Source: Phoronis ovalis (taxonomy: Eukaryota; Phoronida; Phoronidae). From it: DNA of 19,421 bases. Below are positions 9,191 through 18,479 of this stretch, in pieces; position 1 is the stretch's first letter, and each line of letters begins with the position of its first letter. The DNA is taken from contig JAOXYB010015698.1 of NCBI GenBank assembly GCA_028565635.1, positions 1-19,421 of the forward strand, read 5' to 3'. The position numbers and the translations under genes are program-made. The notes beneath the pieces were generated by a model. It saw only the letters and a program-made list of their open reading frames with translations, was not told the DNA's origin and ran no database searches.

Positions 9191-12100
9191 TATGCCAGAT
9201 AATTAATACGATAATTTTTAAAATGTGCACTAGACGAATAAGAATTTTTCCCCAAATGTGAATTATCATAAGAATGCTTCAAGTTTAAGCTAGAAGAAAA
9301 AGAGCTTTTTCTTGAATTAGAATTATCATAAGGATTCTCAGAGTTTGAACTTGAAGAATAAGAACTTTTTGTTGAATGTGAATCGTCGCTGTAAATATTT
9401 CCTAAGTTTGCACTAGAAGAATCAGAACTTTTCCTCAACTGTGAACTTGTATAAGGCATTTGTTTATTTTTTAATTTGCTATGCAAATTTTTCCTATCGT
9501 GCACAATAGCAGATGACAATGTCGACTGCTTTCTCCTTTTATTCCGTTTCTCATTTCTTTTGCAAACCCGAATAATACAAATACATGCTACTAACAGAGC
9601 CACAACAATGATTCCTATCACAGGTGCTAATATTACTAGTAAACTTAATCCGTTATTTAATGTATCACCGTTATCTGCTGAATTTGACACAGTCGGTAAA
9701 GATGTCGTTGTCATGTCCAGTAAAGACGTGCTTTTGGAAAATTCTGTTACAGTTTGTATTCCTGTTGTTTGTGATGTTGTACTGACTGTTGGTAGTCTGC
9801 TTGTTGTTGATCTTGTTGTTCTTGTTATCATTTGTTGTGTTGTCCTCGTTGTTGTCTTTTGTTGTGTTGTCCTCGTTGTTTGCTGTGTGGTTGTTGCCTT
9901 TTTGGTTGTTGTAGTTGTTGTTATAGGGGGTGGCGGTAAATCTGTTGGTTGTGTAACATTTAAAAATTTTGAATCCTTTCCTAAAAAATTTGTAGCCTCG
10001 CAATGATACTGGCCATACTGCATAGTGTATGGGTTTAAGAACAATGCAACGGATGATATAAGATTTTTGAAGTCTGACACCTGACTAATATTTATCACAA
10101 CACCATCTGGAGCTGTCATGTTAATTAATGGTGGTGGATCCCCCGAGGCAGTACACCCTACATTTATAAATAATTCACTTTTGTTAAAATTTGAGTTAAA
10201 GATCTCAACCAGTGGTGGAATACAAGGTAATGTTGTTTCAGTCTCAGTGATTGGCTGCTCAACAGGTGTAGCGCAAACAACATCTTTAAATCTGATCGTG
10301 TCTAAATTTTGATTTGTTGCAAATTCATCCCTCAGCCACTGTATCTCACAGTCACAATGCCATGGATTTTGATTTAAGTTTACAAGGCGTATTCTGCTCC
10401 AGTCTGTGCCATTTGGTAGTCTCTGCAAACGGTTATTATGCAAGTGAATTCCATCGATTTCTTTTCCATCAAAAGTTTCTGGAGATATTTTTTCTAACAA
10501 ATTTTCTTGTAGAAAAATATCTGAAATTTTGATGCTGTCTCCAAAAAGATGACCTTCTAGTTCTTTGAGTTTATTTCTATGCAGGTCTAAAAGAGCTAAA
10601 TTGGGGCAGCCACTGAAAGCCTCGTCCCCTATTGTATCAATTAAATTGAAGTGCAAATATAAAGATGCTAGCTTCTGTAAATTGTGAAATGCCCTGGGAG
10701 AAATGTTTGTTATTTCATTGGAATATAAATCGATTCGTTCAATTGAAAGGAGTAGGGTAAACATTCCTGCTTGTATCTGAGACAGAGCATTGTCATGCAT
10801 ATGTAACCTGTTCAGATTCTTTAAATCTCTGAAAACATTAACTTCAATTTCTTGAATCTGATTTTCATGTAAGTCCAACATATACAGACTTTCCAAACCA
10901 ACAAATGTGCCATTGTACAGTTTTATTAGTTTGTTATTGTTTAGATATAAATATTCCAGTCTCTTAAGGTTTGCAAAAGCTCCATTATCGATGTGTTCAA
11001 TCTCATTGTGCTCAAGATTTAATGCTGACAATTTCAAACATGGTTGAAAAATAATTTCTTGCACTAAGGAAATCTTATTGTCTGATAAATCCAATTCTTG
11101 TAAATTTTGTAATCCCTTAAAAGCAGCTGGATCCATTTTATCTACATCATTACTGGATAATTTTAATAGTAATAAATTAGTAAGTGATCGAAATAAATTG
11201 CCATGAATTGTTGAAATCTCGTTGTCTTCAAGATCTAGTTCTGATAATTTCAAACATGGCTGAAAAATATTTTGTTGCACTGAAGAAATCGTGTTGTCTG
11301 ATAAATCTAGTGCTTTCAAATTTTGTAATCCCTGAAAAGCATCTGAATCCATTGTATCTATATCATTACTGGATAAATCTAATGATAATAAATTAGTAAG
11401 TGATCGAAATAAATTACCATGGATTGTTGAAATTTTGTTTTCACCGATGGTAAGTTCTTCAAGCTTTACCAAGTCATGGAAGTAGTCTTCTTGGAGATAT
11501 GTAAGGGAGTTTGAACTTAATATTAAGATCTGTAAGTTGAATAGCGAGGAAAATGTTCCCTGTTCAATCTCATCAATTTTATTTTCGGCTACGCTTAGTA
11601 TTTGTAGGTTGTTCAGACTTTGGAAAACTTCTTTGGATAACTTGCTTATCCGGTTATTATTCAGGAGCAACTCTGTGAGGTTTGTTCCCAAAAATATTTT
11701 ACCCGGACTTGAAAATTTAAATCCTACTAGAGCATTTGAACTGAGATCAATAACTTGTAAATGTTTTGCACCTTCAAACACAGGACCCTCTATAGTTTCT
11801 AACAAATTCCCGTGGATTGACAGAACTTGCAAACTTTCTGCTCCTAAGAATGGTTGTCCAGTTAAAGATGAAATCCTGTTTTTTTCCAGATTAATCTCTT
11901 TTACCTTAGGAGCCATTTTGAAAGTTTCATTAGGCAATGCTGAGATGTAATTCATTCCAAGGTCTAAATCAAGTAGATTATCTAATCCTTGCCATGTGGC
12001 AGTAGATATCTGCAAAATACGATTTCCACTTAGGTTCAAGTGTCGCACCTGTTGCATACCCACAAATGCTCCATCCTCTATGCTGGTTATTGGCGGTATG

Positions 12101-12241
12101 CAATTAGCAAGACTAAAGATTTCTGTTTCCTTTCCATAACCTTTTTGCAGAAACTTGGCTGTTAAAATTCCATTTAGAGGACATGTAGCAAGGCATTTTA
12201 CAGTGAAAAATAAGCTTGCTAAGCACAGCTTGAAAAACATC
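9190..12241 (-). CDS. LRR-Ig transmembrane protein B (main exon)
   Basis: This is a 1016-aa type I membrane protein counted from the ATG at 12240. It has a signal peptide (1-18) and an N-cap with Cys20 and Cys47. About 23 LRRs span 65-616, mostly exact 24-mers, with LRR5 lengthened to 27. The LRRCT cap has NPWHCDC with Cys629, 631, 656 and 673. The Ig-like domain runs from Cys696 to the YGQYHC Cys747. A Thr/Gln-rich stalk (about 773-850) and a TM helix (865-890) follow. A 126-residue tail has a basic juxtamembrane stretch (KRNEKRNKRRK) and four Ser-rich 20-mers. It is paralogous to gene A: LRR17-23, the LRRCT and the Ig align directly. The acceptor CTCTTTTCTTTGCAG|G ends at 12242, and an exon at 14486-14496 probably adds MLFR in front. 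A role as a surface recognition or adhesion receptor with a signalling tail is inferred. Confidence 0.93.
9202..9447 (-). repeat. Four tandem 60-bp repeats coding the cytoplasmic tail
   Basis: Residues 932-1013 of protein B form four imperfect 20-residue units, with Lys at 937, 958, 978 and 998. The pattern is (R/T/G)K-(S/N)S-(Y/F/D)-SSS-x-N/H, ending in IYSDD, NPYDN, HSYDN and KNYRIN. The DNA repeats too: GAATAAGAAnTTTTT..GAATnAGAATTATCATAA is visible on the plus strand in several units. Units 2 and 3 end in Tyr-Asp-Asn (Tyr971 and Tyr991). Confidence 0.85.
11002..11433 (-). repeat. Tandem duplication of three LRRs (2 x 216 bp)
   Basis: Residues 270-341 and 342-413 of protein B align without gaps at 56 of 72 positions. 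Both begin ISTIHGNLFRSLTNLL and contain LDLSDN and IFQPCLKLS. The offset is exactly 72 residues (three 24-residue repeats), so LRR frame and fold are kept. This points to unequal crossing-over inside the exon. The Cys in each QPCLK motif is also duplicated. Confidence 0.92.
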
Positions 12242-12437
12242 CTGCAAAGAAAAGAGCATTAAACATTTTTAAAGTAAAAACCAATACAATAGATTTCTTG
12301 TAAGCAGGGTCGTGTTCATATAATTATAACATACCAGACAGCTTTTTCCCTTTTTTTATTTTAAAGGAACTCTTTTGCTGTTTAAGGTACATCCCCAGTT
12401 AATTTGCAGCCTTTAACAACATTTTCCTGCTTTCCAG

Positions 12438-12565
12438 TTTTATATCCCAAAATAATCAATGCTTGGACACTGCAAGCCATTGAACTGACGGTTGTACACA
12501 ATTCTCTTGCTGAGGCATCTACTGGAGATACCTACTGGAAACTTCACACAAACATTTCCAATAAT
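12438..12565 (+). other. Possible orphan or cryptic exon
   Basis: A strong acceptor (ACATTTTCCTGCTTTCCAG) precedes 128 bases that are open in one frame (third), encoding ..YPKIINAWTLQAIELTVVHN, then SLAEASTGDTYWKLHTNISN N, followed by a good donor, AAT|GTAAGAAA. The stretch is clearly less AT-rich than its surroundings. I do not recognise the peptide. It lies in the NUP35 intron, but in the NUP35 phase it would reach TAA after five codons, so as a NUP35 exon it would truncate the protein. It may be an exon of an unrecognised gene, a decayed fragment or chance. Confidence 0.3.
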
Positions 12566-13430
12566 GTAAGAAAATTCGAAGAACATATTTTTAATATTAG
12601 TTTTGTAATAAATGCTACAGTGTCTTATATGATAACGTTGAACTTCAAAGACACATAACTTAGTAACAAAGGTAAAATTTAAAAATCCACTCTTTCAAAT
12701 TTCTTATCTTTTGTCAAAGAATATGGACATTCAGTCAAACAAGTATATCAGTTTACAGTGTTCTGATATAAGAAATGATGAAGAACTGGATTTTCAGTAA
12801 GATAGCGTTCTTGATAAAAAGCTTTTACAGTGAGACCAAACAAAAAACCTGTTTAACGGGCGTGACCGTTTCAAATTTACTTTTATGTTTTCATGTTTTT
12901 TGCTCTGCTAAATTGACAATATGACTGTTGATTGTCCGTCATGAGTCATCTATATTTGTATATATTACATATATATAAAAAAGTTGTAGCAATCAGTGTG
13001 TTCAAAGATCTAATCTTTAATAGTCTTCTCACGGCTATTCAGTTGATTTACCCCTTATTTTCTATTTTTATACAGATGCAAAATACCAATCAATTACATT
13101 ATAAATAAAGGTTTATCTGGCTTTAAAAATCAGGAAATGAAAGTGTAGAAAAAGAAATTATTGAGTACATGTATTATATTATGTTATATAATGCATCATA
13201 CCAACAGGAAAAAATTCTAAACGTAACCTTTATTTTTAATTTTGAAAATATATTGTAAGGTATGATCATATCTTTTCTGCATCTTATTTTTAGTTCTTAT
13301 TTATTGGTTCGGATAACTTAAGGTTGAAGTGATATATAATTTTGTTTTCTAAGTTAAATGTTTTTTCTTCCAATTTTCAAGTACCAAACTTGAAGTATAG
13401 TCTTAGTAGGGAGGGGGACATACAAAAATT

Positions 13431-13914
13431 AGGTCAGGGGTCAATTTGAGGTCAGTAAGTTAAATTTCAAAAATGTCTTAAAACGTTCAAAAATGATTGT
13501 ATCTGGTCACCTAAAGTCAACATTTTTTGAGGCCTTTTATGGGTCAAAAGGTCCGATTTTTATTTAGCATGTTTTTGGCTAATTTTAATAAGCAAGAGTG
13601 TATAAATCAAGACAGAGTGGTGCTACAGTCATGATTTGGCATGGCATCCCTGGGGTAGGTTAGCTGACCTTAAAGGTCAAAATCTTACAATTGCATTTAA
13701 CTTCTGAAAATTATGGTTTTATGTCATTTAAAGGTAATCTAGGGGTCGTATGGTCATTTTGAGGTCAAAAAAATTAATTTCCAGAAATTTGATGTTCAAA
13801 AATGAAGTTAACAGGTCATTTAGAAGTTATCTTAGCTGACTTTGAGGTCCAAAAGGTCATTCAGAGGTCAAACAGTCAAAATTTCATGAAACTTTCGACA
13901 TGAGGTAAAGGTCA
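13431..13914. repeat. AGGTCA-rich degenerate repeat tract
   Basis: AGGTCA occurs on the plus strand at 13431, 13449, 13674, 13762, 13813, 13854, 13865 and 13909, with TGACCT at 13665. There are many one-off relatives (GGGTCA, TGGTCA, AGGTCC). The phrases around them also recur (AAAATG.., TCATTTAGA/TCATTTTGA, TTAGCTGAC). It looks like an old tandem array whose unit contained (A/G)GGTCATTT. The hexamer is the nuclear-receptor half-site, and 13854-13870 forms a perfect direct repeat with 5-base spacing. Confidence 0.75.
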
Positions 13915-14485
13915 TCCAGAGGTATTTGAACATCCATGCAGGATGATCCTAATAGGTCTGGATATCCAACTATTTCTCTGTGCAACCTGGCCTTTGCTAA
14001 AAGGCAATTCTAGTTTAATAGTTGATTTTGTATCTACTTCAGTTTATGATAATGCAATTTTATATTATGACTAACTTTATTGGTAGAGTGCACTTAACTT
14101 TATAGTTTTAGCTATAAAATGTAAAATTGATTTAAAAATTGTGTTTCATGATGCCAGTTGTACATGGCTATTATCTACCTTATATTACACATGTTGTAGA
14201 CCTGATGGTATTAAATGTCAAAAATCATAAATCATCAAAGACAAAAAAATCTAACATAAAAATAAGTTTTATTTGGAAATCAAATGTAAACAAAAACATG
14301 AATCAAGAAATCCTATTTTTTAAAATTGTTAAAAAGAAAGTTTAAATTCCTTTTTTTTAATTTTTCAAAATTATATTTCTATTTAAATAAATATGATAAC
14401 AATTGAAATTAAAGTGTAACTTAACAGTTCTTTAGTCAACAATATAAAAGTAATAATTAGTATAATAATATAATTATACAGTTAC

Positions 14486-14496
14486 CTGAATAGCAT
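14486..14496 (-). CDS. Candidate first coding exon of LRR-Ig gene B
   Basis: Minus strand: ATG CTA TTC AG | GTAACTG. Joined to G ATG TTT at 12241 it makes MLFRMFFKLCLASLFFTVKC..., in frame and with a stronger signal peptide start. If the exon is only 5' UTR, translation could still start at the ATG at 12240. A short upstream ORF (14571-14530, 13 codons, ending TAA) would lie in the same leader. The parallel with gene A raises confidence, but the donor (GTAACT) is only moderate and the 2.2-kb intron is inferred. Confidence 0.4.
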
Positions 14497-14603
14497 GTTG
14501 CTGTTTCTTTTGAACAAGCTCCTTCTGAATTAGAATTCAACTGTGGTCTGCCACTTCATTCCTGGACCCATGTTTACTGATATCTTGTTTGTATTCCCAT
14601 CTT

Positions 14604-14613
14604 ATTTATATAT
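14604..14613 (-). promoter_or_regulatory. Possible TATA box of LRR-Ig gene B
   Basis: The minus strand reads TATATAAATA within GATATATAAATAAG. If it is used, transcription would start near 14575-14580, leaving a leader of about 80 bases before the ATG at 14496. TATA-like words are frequent in this AT-rich DNA, so the position relative to the candidate exon is the only real support. Confidence 0.3.
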
Positions 14614-14619
14614 CTTGTA

Positions 14620-15837
14620 CTGGGAACACTGCATTAAATACCCATTATAATAATGTATGCACAGCACTGTTGGTGCAGAATCTATTCTCTTATACAAGTA
14701 ATCAGAAAGTTGCAATTATTAAAAATTAATAAATTTTAATATAGAAAGAATGAATAAACAGATAATTCCCTCAAACCAGGATGGTGGCTAAATAAACTTT
14801 TTCGTCTCGAAAGAAGCATTATAAAGTTTGATTTGCTTAATTACATTTTTTAAAATTGTATATAGATCACATGGCAACTATGGACTATTAATATTAATTT
14901 AAAAGTTTGCACCACGGATATGGATAACAGTTCACTTATATGCAACTGTGTTTGTACTGTTATAGACATTTTAATTTAAATTTTATAAATAGGTACTTTT
15001 TTGCCCACATAAAGAAAGTTACCATTAATAAATCAAAATTTGACAAACTTTCTGACTTTGTATAAGTTTGTTTTTACAACTTTAATTTTGTGAAATCATT
15101 GTTGGGCAGCTTAAGATTTTTTTTAATTCTGTAAAAATACAAAGTTATTATACTTTTGATAACTTAAAAACATTCAATTAACATCTCTAAATATATTGAA
15201 GTGTACAAATATTCCACCCCATGTTTTAGTAATTGAAATGAAGAGATAGACATATAATTTTTTAAATTTTAAATTTTTTAAAGTATGTAGTACTCTAAAC
15301 TGTACAAGTCATGAGGTTATATATAGCTTGAAATTGATCTTGTGACCTTGTTAAAAGACATTTAGTGAAAATGTGTTTTTAAAAATTTCAGTCTCAATTG
15401 TGAGTCAAAAACAAACAACACAAACTCAAAACTTAGTACAAACAAGCTTCATATATATATCTGCAAAATAAAGCTCAGGTTTTTAAAACTATACTTTACC
15501 CAAAAGTCATGATTTTTTTTGAAATTTAAGGGTTTGATCAAAATCAGCAAAATTGAAATTGAACAAATTTGAGCAAAATTTTAGAATTTTTTGAAACAGT
15601 TTTGTAGCTGTGACATTGTGCAAAGTTTCAACTTGTAAGTGGAGGGATTTTTTTTTTAATAACAATTTTCACAAAATGGTACTTATTAGATTATGAAAAC
15701 TATTTTCAAGCTTCTGTCTTTTGGATTTATAAACTTTAAAATATTATTTTTCCGAAATGTATATCTTCACATCTCTATCTCTTCACTGTAATTACGAAAA
15801 TTAGAGAATAAAGTTATGGTCAAATAACATTGTCACA
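14620..15837. other. AT-rich non-coding intron DNA
   Basis: No gene, RNA or clear repeat was recognised. The sequence has long A and T runs (for example 15648-15657) and short self-similar words such as AAAATT and GAACAAATTTGAGCAAAATT. It lies upstream of gene B on its strand and inside the NUP35 intron. Confidence 0.55.
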
Positions 15838-16211
15838 AGTGCCATTCACACTTACCATTTAAAGCGATTGCTAATAAAGCACTTCAGCCGCTAATGTGTA
15901 TAAATCACTTCAAGCAAAAGTTAAACCACCTACTATAGCAGTTGCTTGTCACTTTCATCTGCCTATATCGCAAGTCGCTTTCTCCTTCGTTCGACCGCTG
16001 CTTTACGTTTACACATGAAATATAACAACGCTACCATGTTAGCTGCCATAGTGACTTTAATTACCTAAAACATCTGCTTGAACTAAAGAGCTCCATATAT
16101 CGGAAGCACATCAAGATAGAACGCTTTACAAGCATGCGAGTATGAAGTAAAGCGCCTTGATATAAAGCATTTTATTACGAAGCGCTTCAAATTGTGAGTG
16201 TGAATGGCACT
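15838..16211. mobile_element. MITE with 32-bp terminal inverted repeats
   Basis: The left end is AGTGCCATTCACACTTACCA, then TTTAAAGCGATT (15838-15869). It is the inverted complement of the right end (16180-16211) at 28 of 32 positions. The element is 374 bp, non-coding, and rich internally in AAGCGCTT/GTAAAGCG-type words, including the palindrome GAAGCGCTTC at 16179-16188. Both sides are flanked by ACA, a possible 3-bp target duplication, which would fit a PIF/Harbinger-type non-autonomous element. With so short a flank match the superfamily is uncertain. The left end also contains GTAAGTGTG on the minus strand, a donor-like site. Confidence 0.8.
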
Positions 16212-16251
16212 ACAGTGTATCTTTTTGTTCTTGTTGCTTAAGTCTTAAAAC

Positions 16252-16381
16252 AATGTAGCATTGTTCAGATAGTGATGATAGTGTTCGACACAGAAAAGAG
16301 AGGTCTGTGGTTGGAACCCCGCTGATGATCCACCTATTTCGTTACAGTAGATTAGGTGATGCTGGTATTGATCACCTTTTT
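16252..16381 (+). mobile_element. tRNA-derived SINE-like segment
   Basis: Sequence from 16252 resembles a degenerate tRNA gene. It has TAGCATTGTTCAGATAGTGA in the A-box region, GTTCGACACAGAAAAGAGAG over the anticodon arm, then GGTCTGTGGTTGGAACCCC, whose GGTTGGAACCC at 16309-16319 matches the B box with one change. It does not fold into an intact tRNA (D arm disrupted, T stem mismatched), so a tRNA-headed SINE is more likely than a gene. A run of T at 16376-16381 could mark a Pol III stop. The true 3' end of the element is unclear. Confidence 0.45.
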
Positions 16382-17666
16382 TGACAAATTTTCGTATTGC
16401 TGGCCTCCATGGTTTCACTAAATGGGCAACTGGATATGAAGTATAGACCTGCTGCATTGACTCCATACTTGTATCTTAGCAAGAAGTATGCAGATAAAAA
16501 TATATTAATACAATCTGTTGTTGATTATATTACACCATTATACTGAACAGCCCAGGTTCTGTAAATGATGTCAAGTTTCTTACATCTTGCACTCAAATCC
16601 CGATTCTGCACTTCAAACCGAATTTATGTTATTTCGCACCCAAACTCTTATATTTCCTGTCAAATATAATGATTGTTTGAGTGAGATAATGACAAATGAG
16701 ATGATATATAGGAACATGTGCTTCTTATCTATATCAAAGTGTATAGTTTTAAACTGACATATTTCTATGGCAAATAGGCACATACCCTTCTATTAGAAAC
16801 CCCAAAGTCACTTCCTGTGTAGGTCAATACAGGGGGTTCTACCAATTTTTTCATTCTGGTTGAGGGGACGGTTTTTCACATTTTCAGTCCATCTAGTTCA
16901 GAAAAGCAGTGGGAATTTTCCAGTTTTCATTTCATTTGCAGGAAAAAATGGTATTTTTGGCTTTCTGATACTTTAGTTGAAAACGTCCAGTTTACAGCAA
17001 ATACTCCCATAATAAATACTAATCAAATTTATAGTATGTTTGGAATGTAAACTGATTTCATATTTTTTTTGCTGATATTGTTTGAGTAGCAATACTACTG
17101 CACAATTAAACTAATCCCAGCTCTCCAACAGACATTTTATTTTTTTGTTATATTATTTCTATTAAACTTTGATGATATAATTAGGGAATGTAAATAAAAT
17201 GACATTATTTATGTAATTAATACATCAGCAAGACTGATGAACATGTTGTTCACCAGTTTTTAAGATTACATAATAGTTATATCAAATTACTGAGTGTTAC
17301 ATCTTTCATAATGGCAATACAATTTTTCGTGCATTATATAAAGCATAATAAATCAGTATTATAATATAGTTATATATAAACTTTTATTAATGGATGTTAC
17401 ATTTTCTTTTTTCAAATGAAAGATATATTTATTTATATTATCTAGAGAGTCAAAAACATTGGTTTTGCTGTTTGGTTATGTCATATAGCTCATGCCTGTA
17501 AGTTTGATACATCGCTTACATATTTTTTGTAGCACTGGAGTTTGTTTAGGCTTTACATGTCTCCTGGAGCCAATGTGTAATAGGTGTGAGCTACCTCTAA
17601 ACTTGGAAATGATGCACATGTTGCTCCGTCTTATATCCAAGTAATAAAATGTTATCTTTCTTTCAG
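16382..17666. other. Non-coding 3' end of the large NUP35 intron
   Basis: No gene or repeat family was recognised. It ends in a strong acceptor with a pyrimidine tract (TATCTTTCTTTCAG). Short C-containing segments around 16590-16640 and 16795-16930 are less AT-rich than the rest but have no sustained open frame. Confidence 0.55.
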
Positions 17667-17837
17667 AAAATAATGGACAGTGCAAATGAAAGCATTATAC
17701 GCACTAGTACTGTTGGCACTCCAAGTATGTTATCCCAGAGCACACAAGATGGAGACACCAGTAGTATGAATTCAAGCAGGAGAGGTCCTATTAGACCTTT
17801 GACAGCTGCTTATAGGGCTGCCAGTGCTGAAAATGAG
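17667..17837 (+). CDS. NUP35: NUP35 exon, linker after the RRM-like domain
   Basis: These 57 codons begin KIMDSANESIIRTSTVGTPS and end IRPLTAAYRAASAENE. They follow CIDK in frame and match the Ser/Thr/Pro-rich linker of animal NUP35, whose most conserved part is (M/I)RPL-(A/T)-(T/A)-AY(K/R)A, seen here as IRPLTAAYRA. The acceptor is TTTCTTTCAG (17666) and the donor GAG|GTAAGG (17838), both phase 0. The linker is disordered in homologues, carries phosphosites and connects the dimer domain to the membrane-binding C-terminus (family knowledge). The sequence is shorter and less conserved than in vertebrates, but no codon is broken. Confidence 0.88.
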
Positions 17838-18479
17838 GTAAGGGAAACATATTGAGAAAATTATAGCCTGGTTAGACTAATAAATGTCAGCTGCATAGCT
17901 CTGTGGAACAACTGTTCAAACTCTATGACAACAGTTTTGTAACAACAAAAGCATGTGTTTGTGTTGACCGTAATGCCATGTTAATAGTGGTTTAATTTGT
18001 GGTAGACCACTTATGGTAATGTAAGGTGTAAAATATGAATTTGGCTTGGATACTTAAAAAATAACAAATTCACAGATGATTGATTTTATTCAATCTGGAG
18101 GTTTTACACAAATCAGTGAATAGAATAGTTGGATTGTGCATTCTCCATATAACAACTGACATTTTCAATCTTTGTTAATTCCACGAAAAATAAAATGATT
18201 CTCATAATTGAAACCAATAAGAAATATAAATATTATACTAATAGATGTTTAAATTCATTACAACATACATTTTTGAAAGGTTAGACCATCAACCCTGCAG
18301 GAAACCAATGAGATTACAAGTAATCCTAACAAAGTGGCCAGGCGGTGTCACACTATGTAAACTTGTAAAATGTATGATGTTATTGTTTAAGATTCATCTA
18401 ATGTGGAAGATGGAAAATTGGACAACAGTTAACAATGTAATTTCGGATATACCAGTTGCTTGACATCATTTTATTTCAG
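17838..18479 (+). other. Last NUP35 intron (642 bp)
   Basis: GTAAGG at the start and TCATTTTATTTCAG at the end. No coding or repeat content was recognised inside. Confidence 0.85.

Larger units (their letters stand above)
12242..14485 (-). other. Probable first intron of LRR-Ig gene B
   Basis: The inferred intron runs from the donor TTCAG|GTAACTGT (14485) to the polypyrimidine-rich acceptor ending at 12242. Its last bases (AAAATGTTTAATGCTCTTTT) resemble those before the gene A acceptor (AAAATGTTAAATGGTCTGTT), consistent with common origin. It contains the possible orphan exon at 12438-12565 on the plus strand and the AGGTCA-rich tract. Confidence 0.45.
3445..17666 (+). other. Large NUP35 intron hosting two antisense genes
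   Basis: This 14,222-bp intron runs from GTAAGT at 3445 to the acceptor TATCTTTCTTTCAG at 17666. It separates the RRM exon from the linker exon, both in phase 0. It contains two complete LRR-Ig genes on the opposite strand plus most of the repeats in the window. Exon order and phase on both sides are intact, so the host gene looks functional despite the nested genes. Confidence 0.85.

Noticed and set aside
9671-10003. 110-codon minus-strand frame rich in Asn and Thr
   Set aside because: It overlaps gene B out of frame and its composition comes from the repeated stalk codons.
9476-10006. 176-codon plus-strand frame antisense to gene B
   Set aside because: It covers the Thr-rich stalk and TM of gene B in reverse and has no domain of its own. 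Conserved LRR-Ig coding on the other strand explains it.
14139-14345. 68-codon Lys/Asn-rich frame
   Set aside because: A translation of A-rich intron DNA without splice or domain support.
16309-16319. A functional tRNA gene
   Set aside because: The B box is recognisable but the cloverleaf is not intact (D arm and T stem disrupted), so a SINE remnant is a better reading.
16245-16466. 73-codon minus-strand frame
   Set aside because: It runs through the tRNA-like SINE segment in reverse and has no recognisable domain.
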